Shown piece by piece: positions 24,395 to 30,576 of a stretch of 36,478 nucleotides of DNA. Every line of letters begins with the position of its first letter. Positions within the stretch are counted from its first letter, which is position 1. The translations under genes and the position numbers were made by a program. The stretch is from Rhodovastum atsumiense (GTDB lineage: Bacteria; Pseudomonadota; Alphaproteobacteria; Acetobacterales; Acetobacteraceae), in the NCBI GenBank assembly GCA_026225115.1, contig JAMFSE010000023.1, positions 1-36,478 of the forward strand. Direction: 5' to 3'. Under the pieces are notes generated by a model, which ran no database searches, was not told the origin of the DNA, and saw nothing but the letters and a program-made list of their open reading frames with translations.

Positions 24395-25465
24395 ATGACA
24401 AATATCCCCGCATGGGTGCAACTGAACCTGCCCCGGCATCTCGCGTTGCTCGCCGGCCTTGCTTTGTTTTCGGGCATCGTGGTGCGGGTAATGATCTCGA
24501 TCGGCGTGCCGGATCACCCGGATGCCCGCAAATCCCATAGCCAGGTGACGCCGAAATCCGGCGGGGTGGGGATTGTGGCGGCGTTCCTGCTGGGGGTGGT
24601 GATGCTGTATCGCTACGGCAGCGTCTCGCGGCTGGGCGAGGGGTATTTTCTCGGCGTGATCGGGGCGGCGATGTTGATGGCGGCGGTGTCGTTCATCGAC
24701 GATCTGTTCGACCTGTCGTTTTTGATCAAGCTGGCGACACAGTTTGCGGCGGCCTCGGTTGCCATTGGGTCCGGGCTTTGGGTGCATCTGTTCGGGCTGC
24801 CGTATTTCGGGCTGGTCGATGCCGGGATGTGGGGGATTCCGCTGACCTTCGTGTTCATACTTTTCATTACCAATGCGATGAATTTCATCGATGGGCTGAA
24901 CGGGCTGGCGGCCGGGGTGACGCTGATTACCTGCCTGATCCTGTCCACCATCGCGGCGCTGTATAGCGGGTTTTTTGTCTATACCGCGGCGCTGCTGCTG
25001 GCAGGCGCGGTGCTTGGGTTTTTGCCGTTCAATTTTCCGAAGGCGAAAATTTTTATGGGCGATGTGGGGAGCCAGTTCTGCGGCTTCATGCTGGCCTTGT
25101 TCGGCATTGCCGCGGCGCGGTATGGGGCGACGCCGCTGTCGTTCTTGCTGATCCCGCTGCTGCTGTCGGGCGTGCTGTTCGACGTGGCGTTCACGCTGCT
25201 GCGGCGTTTGTTCGCGGGCGATAATCTGGCGCAGGCGCATCGCAGCCATTTGTACCAGATCGCGCAGCGCAGCGGCATCGATGCCGGAATTGTGGCGCTG
25301 CTGCATTGGGGGTTCGTGCTGATCGGCGGGGCGACGGCTGCCGGGTTTTTGCTGACGCCGGCGGCATATAAATTACCGATTGCGCTGGCGCCGCTGGCGG
25401 TGCAGGGGCTGTGGGCGGCCTATGTGGTGCGGCGCGCAAGGCGGACCGGGCTCGGCAAATGGTAG
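24395..25465 (+). CDS. WecA/MraY-family undecaprenyl-phosphate glycosyl-1-phosphate transferase
   Basis: A polytopic inner-membrane enzyme with about ten hydrophobic segments that starts glycan assembly by moving a sugar-1-phosphate from its UDP form onto undecaprenyl phosphate. Family signatures are in order: HSQVTPKSGGVGIV near the start, FIDDLFDLSF (the Asp-Asp pair), NAMNFIDGLNGLAAGV, KIFMGDVGSQFCGF and AHRSHLYQ. The ATG at 24395 (MTNIPAWVQ) gives 356 residues. An in-frame ATG at 24368, inside the third tandem repeat, would add MAFSHGPRR. The gene is divergent from the methyltransferase-glycosyltransferase and is the only initiating transferase here. The sugar is not known. Confidence 0.88.
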   Translation: MTNIPAWVQLNLPRHLALLAGLALFSGIVVRVMISIGVPDHPDARKSHSQVTPKSGGVGIVAAFLLGVVMLYRYGSVSRLGEGYFLGVIGAAMLMAAVSFIDDLFDLSFLIKLATQFAAASVAIGSGLWVHLFGLPYFGLVDAGMWGIPLTFVFILFITNAMNFIDGLNGLAAGVTLITCLILSTIAALYSGFFVYTAALLLAGAVLGFLPFNFPKAKIFMGDVGSQFCGFMLALFGIAAARYGATPLSFLLIPLLLSGVLFDVAFTLLRRLFAGDNLAQAHRSHLYQIAQRSGIDAGIVALLHWGFVLIGGATAAGFLLTPAAYKLPIALAPLAVQGLWAAYVVRRARRTGLGKW

Positions 25466-25508
25466 CCGAGATGTTGCGATAAAGAAACTTCTTGAGAATA
25501 TTGCCGAT

Positions 25509-25542
25509 CCATTGTAACTGGCCATTGTAACTGAATGTTACA
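25509..25542. promoter_or_regulatory. Cluster of three TGTAAC half-sites
   Basis: A 12-base direct repeat CCATTGTAACTG occurs at 25509-25520 and 25522-25533. The second copy continues into an inverted half-site, giving TGTAAC-N5-GTTACA (25526-25542). Regularly spaced half-sites just upstream of a start codon with a strong ribosome binding site look like a regulator binding region for the gene at 25581. Confidence 0.45.
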
Positions 25543-25580
25543 AAAAGCGGCGTCTGACCGCTGCGGGATCGGGAGGTTCT

Positions 25581-25745
25581 ATGGCTATTACCCAGATTTT
25601 AGTCACCATGGCTGTTGCACCGGCCAGCAATATCTGTCCGCCGGCCGGCGGTAAATTTACGGTAACCGCGACGGTCGCCGGCAAAGCGGACAGGAATGGC
25701 GGGTCCTACGACATTTCCGTCTGGGCGTCACAATGGTTCTTCGAC
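25581..25745 (+). pseudogene. 5' fragment of an unrecognised gene, truncated near 25.74 kb
   Basis: The ATG at 25581 has a strong GGGAGG seven bases upstream and opens MAITQILVTMAVAPASN, then KFTVTATVAG and YDISVWAS. This looks like a small beta-rich protein of unknown family. From about 25735 the frame runs across the antisense of the facing gene, and the rest (to a stop at 25925) is probably not coding. I take this as the intact start of a gene whose 3' part was lost at the junction. The tandem half-sites upstream fit a once-functional promoter. Confidence 0.45.
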
Positions 25746-26293
25746 ACCAAGCTGGAGCCCTTGGCCTCGACCGCTTTGATGCCGTCCTGCAGTGCATCGG
25801 GATTGGCGAGCAGCGGGGTCAGGGCGCCGAAATGCTCGTTGGCCAGACGGACGAAGACGGGGAATCGGGCGTTGGGCGGCGGGCCGGCGGCGGTGTGCAC
25901 GGCGAAGCTGTTGCGGCCGATGTGATGCAGACGGTCGAGCAGTTGCCGGCGCGAGAGCGAGGCGCCTGGGCGGTTGAGCAGGCGGACACGGCGGCCGTAA
26001 TGGCTGTGAAGATGGTCCCAGGCGGCCATGGCGATGCCGTGGGTCGCCGGCGTCAGCCGTTCGACATCGGCGAAGATCCACAGGCCTGGCGGAAGTTCTG
26101 CGAGCGGCGGCAAATCCTCGTAGCTGAAGATCTGTACGGGGAGTTTTGGCGCCCAGGCGGGCAGCCAGCCGCGTATGGTGTGGAGATTGTCCTTGCGCGC
26201 CACGAAGCTGATTTGCGGCGGACGGAGGGGATTCAGGGCGTCGCCCAGCCTCCGGAAGTTACGGATGATGCGCATGGTTTTATTAGGCAGCAT
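25706..26293 (-). pseudogene. Glycan-cluster protein of unknown family, apparently 3'-truncated
   Basis: The 195-residue frame begins MLPNKTMRIIRNFRRLGD (ATG 26275 is an alternative) and has regular amphipathic secondary structure: ISFVARKDNLHTIRGWLPAW, GLWIFADVERLTPATHG, RVRLLNRPGASLSRRQLLD and FPVFVRLANEHFG. The protein-like character fades after GIKAVEAKG, near 25750, and the tail SSLVSKNHCDAQTEMS looks like chance sequence. The overall feel is the N-terminal part of an ATP-grasp-like protein from polysaccharide loci, but this is weak. Truncation is inferred, not proven; no full-length homologue could be compared. Confidence 0.45.
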
Positions 26294-26389
26294 TCAAAAA
26301 CCGCGGCAATGCCGGGCTGCGCGAATCTCGAAACATTAAGTTGGTGAAAGGGAATACGGCGGGGTGGGTGGCGCACCCCTCGGGTTTTT

Positions 26390-27214
26390 TCAGGCCGGAA
26401 AATCGGTGCCGCGCGTGACCGGTTCCCATTCGGTCATGTCGGCCTGCAGCGTTTTCTGGCTGGCCTGCAAGCGGTTCAGCGCGTCGGTGCCGAGCAGCAG
26501 ATGCACCGGCGGGTTGGGGGAGGTAGCCAGTTTGAGAATGGCGGCGGCGGCGCGGTCCGGGTCGCCGGACTGTTTGCCGGCCATCGCGTCCAGTGCCGCC
26601 AGCGAGGCGGATATGGCGCCGGAGGCCGGGGTTTCGCCGGATGATTTGCGGATGGAATGCGGGTCGAGAAAATCGGTGCGGAAGGCGCCGGGGGCGACCG
26701 CGGTGACCTTGATGCCAAATTCGGAGAGTTCGTCGGCCAGGCTGTGGGACAGGCCTTCGAGGGCGTATTTGACGGCGGCGTAGAGCGGCGAGCCGGCGCG
26801 CGGCGCCCGGCCGGCAATCGAGGTGATGTTGATGATATGGCCGCTGCCCTGGGCCCGCAGGCGGGGGATTGCCGCGCGGATGAGGCGGATGGGGGCAAAA
26901 ATATCGGTGGCGAAGAGATGTTCCATCTGCGCCTCGGTCGAATGCTCGAGCGCGCCGAGCAGGCCGTAGCCGGCATTGTTCACCAGCACGTCGATGCGGC
27001 CGTTGATGGCGAAGGCGGCGGCGATGGTGGCATCAACAGCGGCGGGGTCGGTGACTTCCAGGGGGAGGATGTGCAGCGCGCCCGGCCCGGGAGCTATGTC
27101 CGGCGTGCCGGAGCGGACGGTGCCGATGACGGTGTCGCCGGTCTGCAGCGCGGCTGCAGCGAGGGATTTGCCGAGGCCGCGGGAGACGCCGGTGATAAGC
27201 CAGGTTTTGGACAT
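26390..27214 (-). CDS. SDR family oxidoreductase
   Basis: A 274-residue short-chain dehydrogenase. The cofactor-binding TGVSRGLGKS is near residues 8-17, the structural VLVNNAGYG near residue 80, catalytic Ser in NITSIAGRAP and YAAVKYALEG with the Tyr-Lys pair. The extended C terminus (PPVHLLLGTDALNRL) is common in a subgroup annotated as oxidoreductases or SDRs of unknown substrate. It is divergent from a LysR regulator 115 bases away, the classic arrangement for control by that regulator. Confidence 0.88.
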   Translation of the reverse strand: MSKTWLITGVSRGLGKSLAAAALQTGDTVIGTVRSGTPDIAPGPGALHILPLEVTDPAAVDATIAAAFAINGRIDVLVNNAGYGLLGALEHSTEAQMEHLFATDIFAPIRLIRAAIPRLRAQGSGHIINITSIAGRAPRAGSPLYAAVKYALEGLSHSLADELSEFGIKVTAVAPGAFRTDFLDPHSIRKSSGETPASGAISASLAALDAMAGKQSGDPDRAAAAILKLATSPNPPVHLLLGTDALNRLQASQKTLQADMTEWEPVTRGTDFPA

Positions 27215-27241
27215 GGTGGGCTCCTTGGATTGATTGCCTGC

Positions 27242-27263
27242 CGGATATGGACCGATGTATCCG
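27242..27263. promoter_or_regulatory. Operator-like dyad between SDR and LysR genes
   Basis: CGGATA (27242-27247) and TATCCG (27258-27263) form a perfect inverted repeat with a 10-base gap, of the size bound by a LysR dimer. A TATAAA at 27278-27283 could be the -10 of the LysR gene; its -35 would then overlap the right half-site, fitting autoregulation. Confidence 0.5.
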
Positions 27264-27329
27264 ACTTATGAATAGGGTATAAAATTAATGTGCTTGTAAG
27301 CTGCGCTAATGAATGTTTGACTGGCCGGT

Positions 27330-28274
27330 ATGGATGAGCTTCTGAACGCCAGTGATTTCGGCCAGCTGCGCGCGTTCGCCGCCGTGGCCGGGCTGCGCAG
27401 CTTCAGCCGGGCCGCGACCTCGCTGGGGGTGTCGGCTTCCGCCGTCAGCCAGACCATCCGGGTATTGGAAGAACGCGTGGGCGTCCAGTTGCTGAACCGG
27501 ACGACGCGCAGCGTCTCGCTGACGCAGGCGGGCGAGCTGCTGTTTTTGCGGGTGCAGCCGGCGGTGGCCGAGATGGGGGCAGCACTCAGCGATGCGCAGA
27601 GGCAAGGCGGCCGCCCGGCGGGCATTGTGCGGGTGCATAGTTTCCGGTTTCCGGCGACGCGGCTGATTTCGCCGATGCTGGCCGCGTTCAACGCCGCGTA
27701 TCCTGAGATCACGCTGGATATTACGCTGGATGACACGGTGGTTGATGTGGTGGCGGGCGGGTTCGATGCCGCCATCCGCATCGGCGAGGTGATCGAGCGG
27801 GATATGATCGCCTTGCGGCTGAGCCCGGATATCACGCAGATCGCCTTGGCGGCGCCGGGCTATCTGGCGCGGCATGGCACGCCAGCGCATCCGCGGGAGC
27901 TGGCGGCGCATCGCTGCATCGGCTGGCGCTGGCCGGGGCAGGAACGGGCGTATGAATGGGAGTTTTTCGAAGACGGGAAATGGTTCGAGGTGGCGGTGCG
28001 CGGGCCGTTGATCACTTCGGCCAAGGAGTTCGGGCTGCAGGCGGCGATCGATGGGCTGGGGATTGCGTTCACGGTGCGCGAGATGGCGGAGCCGGCGATT
28101 GCCGACGGCCGGCTGGTGCCGTTGCTGGAGGCCTGGGCGGCGCCGTTCCCGGGGTATTTTCTGTGCTACCCGGCACAGAGGCAGATGGCGCCGGCGCTGC
28201 GGGCGTTTATCGATGCGATCTGCGCGCAGAAGCGGGGCGGGGTAGCGCATCCTGATAACGCTACGTTAGTGTAG
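27330..28274 (+). CDS. LysR family transcriptional regulator
   Basis: A 314-residue LysR-type regulator. The N-terminal winged helix-turn-helix covers about residues 9-68 (SFSRAATSLGVSASAVSQ, then RTTRSVSLTQAGELL). The C-terminal effector domain of the periplasmic-binding-protein type follows from about residue 95 (GIVRVHSFRFPATRLISP, DVVAGGFDAAIRIGEV). It probably controls the divergent SDR gene through the dyad in the spacer. The effector is unknown. Confidence 0.9.
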   Translation: MDELLNASDFGQLRAFAAVAGLRSFSRAATSLGVSASAVSQTIRVLEERVGVQLLNRTTRSVSLTQAGELLFLRVQPAVAEMGAALSDAQRQGGRPAGIVRVHSFRFPATRLISPMLAAFNAAYPEITLDITLDDTVVDVVAGGFDAAIRIGEVIERDMIALRLSPDITQIALAAPGYLARHGTPAHPRELAAHRCIGWRWPGQERAYEWEFFEDGKWFEVAVRGPLITSAKEFGLQAAIDGLGIAFTVREMAEPAIADGRLVPLLEAWAAPFPGYFLCYPAQRQMAPALRAFIDAICAQKRGGVAHPDNATLV

Positions 28275-28314
28275 GATTAGATAGAAAGCTTGTTTGCAAC
28301 GTTAAACGATCCAA

Positions 28315-29426
28315 ATGTTTTCGATGCTGCAGCTTTCCTGGATCGCCCCGCCGTTCAGCCTGATTATCATTCTGCTGGTGCTGCAGGATGTGTTTGAGGT
28401 TTTACTGCTGCCGCGCCGGGTTTCCCGCAGCCGGCGGATTGCGAGCAGGTGCTGCGGCCGATCTGGCAAGTGTGGCGGCGGGCGGCGTTAGTGTTCGAGT
28501 CCGGTTTTCGGCCAGTGTTTCTGTCCTGGTTCGGGCCGTTTTCCGTGGTTATTCTGTATCTGATGTGGGCGGCGTGCCTGATTGCGGCTTATGGGATTTG
28601 CGAATGGGGGCTGAATTTCGCGGCGCCGCATCCGCTTTCGCTGGGGGCAAGCTTCTATCTCAGCGGATCGAGTTTTTTCACTTTGGGTCTGGGCGATGTG
28701 ACGCCGCATTCTGCCGCTTCGAAAATTCTGACGGTGATCGAAGCGGCCAACGGGTTTGGGCTGGTGGCGGCGGTGATCGGGTATTTGCCGGTGCTGTATC
28801 AGTCCTTCGCGCGGCGGGAGGCGCATGTGATCCAGCTGGATGCGCGGGGCGGCTCGCCGCCTTCGGCCGGGTTTTTGCTGCGCCAGCATGGCGAGGGGGA
28901 TGCCATGCCGGAGTTGATGGATTATTTGCAGGATTGCGAGGCATGGGCGGCAACCTTGCTGGAAGGGCAGCTGGCGTTTCCGATGCTGGCTTTCTACCGC
29001 TCGCATCACGATAACCAGTCCTGGCTGGCGGCGCTTTGCACGATGATGGACGCCTGCGCGGTTTTGCTGACGGGGGTGGCGGATGCGAAAAGCTTTCAGC
29101 CGCGCATGACTTTTGCCGTCGGGCGGATGGCGATCATGGAGACGATCAATATTTTGCGGTTGAAGCCGTCGGAGGTTGAGGACCGGCTGCCTGCCGAAGG
29201 CTTTCAGCGTTTGACCCGGATGCTGCGGGAAGCAGAACTCGAGTGGCGGGATGGCGATGCCGAGATGCGGCTGGCGAAACTGCGCTCGACCTATGAGCCG
29301 TATTTGCATGCGATATCGCAATATTTGCTGCTGCCGTTGCCGGGTTGGGCGCCTTCAGCCGAGCGGGATAATTGGCAGGGTGGACAGGATGGGAGGCTCG
29401 CGCGGGCGTTGATTGATTCGGAGTGA
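28315..29426 (+). CDS. Two-TM potassium-channel-like protein, frameshifted near 28443
   Basis: The gene starts at ATG 28315 with an N-terminal membrane segment (PPFSLIIILLVLQDVFEVLL, then PRRVSRSRRIA), but that frame stops at TAG 28489. From about 28443 the family sequence continues in another frame: EQVLRPIWQVWRR, a membrane helix, the pore-like segment SGSSFFTLGLGDVTPHSA with a GxGD filter, a second helix (GLVAAVIGYLPVLYQSF), then a long cytoplasmic domain of about 200 residues. Adding one base (GCG-GAG-CAG) would restore one protein of about 370 residues. It is therefore either a recent frameshift or a sequence error. A shortened product from GTG 28449 would lack the first helix. Confidence 0.7.
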
Positions 29427-29522
29427 TTGAGGCGATGGTTGCGCTTTGCGTACCCATCCTGTTTGCTTGCCGGCGTATTTTGGGCGAGGTTTGCGGCTGG
29501 ATCTACGGAGCGGAGCATATCG

Positions 29523-30329
29523 ATGGCGGTTGATCTTCGGGAGGTTGAGCGGGCGGCGCATGCAGCGCGGGAGAATTTTATCGTGGCTTCCAAGCTGGAC
29601 CTTGATGCTTATAAGAGCATCCTCATTGCTTATCTTGATGATTTCGAAAACGCACCGGTCAAGCGGGCTGAAACGGTGCGCAAAGCCGTGTCGAACGCGA
29701 AGGAGATCGCAAATAGCTATAAGCAAAGGTTCAATGATATCGTGAACGAAGTCGCCTTGCTCATCCGTGAGCAGAATGCCGTTGTTGCGCGCGCGGCCGG
29801 CGATACGTCGCGCCTGATCGTCGAGGGGTTCGGGTCGCATCTGGACAGGCTGACTGCCAGGCTGGCGCCGGGACCGGGCGCCAAGCATGTTCCAGGCGAA
29901 GTTTTTGATCGGGAAGCGGTTGAGAAGATCAAGTCTCGGGTCGCGGGGCTTGGGTATGCGAACGCCCTGGCGCAGCAGCTGGCGGCAAACCTGGTTGTGG
30001 ATCATCTCGAAGCAATGAACAGATTCTGTGTCGAATACCTGCGAGAGAAATCGGTGTTGGAAGCAATTCGGCGTCTAAAGAGCCGGGAGGTTGTGGAAAT
30101 TCTATCCGAAGTTTTGACCGAGATGATGGAGATTCCGCTCCTCGCTCCGCTGAAGAAACTCATAGCGAGCATCGATGAGAAACGCGCGCCTAAAGCCGGC
30201 GTCACGCCGGGTAACACCGATATCATGTTTGAGCTGCAGGAGATTTTATCTCAGGACTTCGCTGGTCTGAATGCGGTGATGGCTGTTCTGATAGAGATAA
30301 GGGCGTTGAGCGGCGCAGGACGCCAATAA
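29523..30329 (+). CDS. Helical protein of unknown family
   Basis: A 268-residue protein from ATG 29523 with GGAG about 8 bases upstream; the open frame could begin at TTG 29427 directly after the channel gene, but this lacks a good ribosome site. The sequence is mostly amphipathic helix with heptad-like stretches (VDLREVERAAHAARENFIVA, VRKAVSNAKEIANSYKQRF, REKSVLEAIRRLKSREVVEI). No signal peptide, membrane segment or catalytic motif is seen. I do not recognise a family. It lies 96 bases after the channel gene on the same strand, so a functional link with the channel is possible but unproven. Confidence 0.7.
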   Translation: MAVDLREVERAAHAARENFIVASKLDLDAYKSILIAYLDDFENAPVKRAETVRKAVSNAKEIANSYKQRFNDIVNEVALLIREQNAVVARAAGDTSRLIVEGFGSHLDRLTARLAPGPGAKHVPGEVFDREAVEKIKSRVAGLGYANALAQQLAANLVVDHLEAMNRFCVEYLREKSVLEAIRRLKSREVVEILSEVLTEMMEIPLLAPLKKLIASIDEKRAPKAGVTPGNTDIMFELQEILSQDFAGLNAVMAVLIEIRALSGAGRQ

Positions 30330-30344
30330 GCGCGCTGTGATCGC

Positions 30345-30562
30345 TCAATTCTCGAAGCGTTGAACGATGGACGGGTGGACGATTTCGAATTTGGCTTTGG
30401 GCGTGATGGGCGCACCTTTCCGTCTTCCAGCCAGACCATTACGAAATGACGCTCATATAAAGTGAAGCCGGTGAGGCTGGTGGAACGGATCGTGTCGTTG
30501 CCGCCGGCTTTCAGGACGGCCGGCAGGGTTGCGGGACCTTGGATTGGGTTGGCGCGCAGCAT
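30345..30562 (-). pseudogene. Small ORF with a probable one-base frameshift
   Basis: From ATG 30562 one frame gives MLRANPIQGPATLPAVLK, then TGFTLYERHFVMVWLEDGK. A second frame, starting about 30418, gives GAPITPKAKFEIVHPSIVQRF and ends EN at TGA 30345-30347. The second part reads much more like protein than the continuation of the first frame (VRPSRPKPNSKSSTRP). Adding one base near 30417 would yield about 72 residues. The family is unknown. It starts 15 bases downstream of the beta-helix gene on the same strand and may be its operon partner. No good ribosome site is seen. Confidence 0.4.
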
Positions 30563-30576
30563 TCTGCTGGTTGCGG

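Noticed and set aside
24343-24540. 65-codon frame starting in the second tandem repeat
   Set aside because: It runs out of frame through the WecA-like gene; at most a leader peptide.
25746-25925. 3' continuation of the plus-strand frame starting at 25581
   Set aside because: This part is antisense to the better-looking minus-strand protein and has shadow-like composition.
28388-29014. Alternative 208-codon frame over the channel gene
   Set aside because: It has no membrane or pore pattern; the two other frames carry the recognisable channel family sequence.
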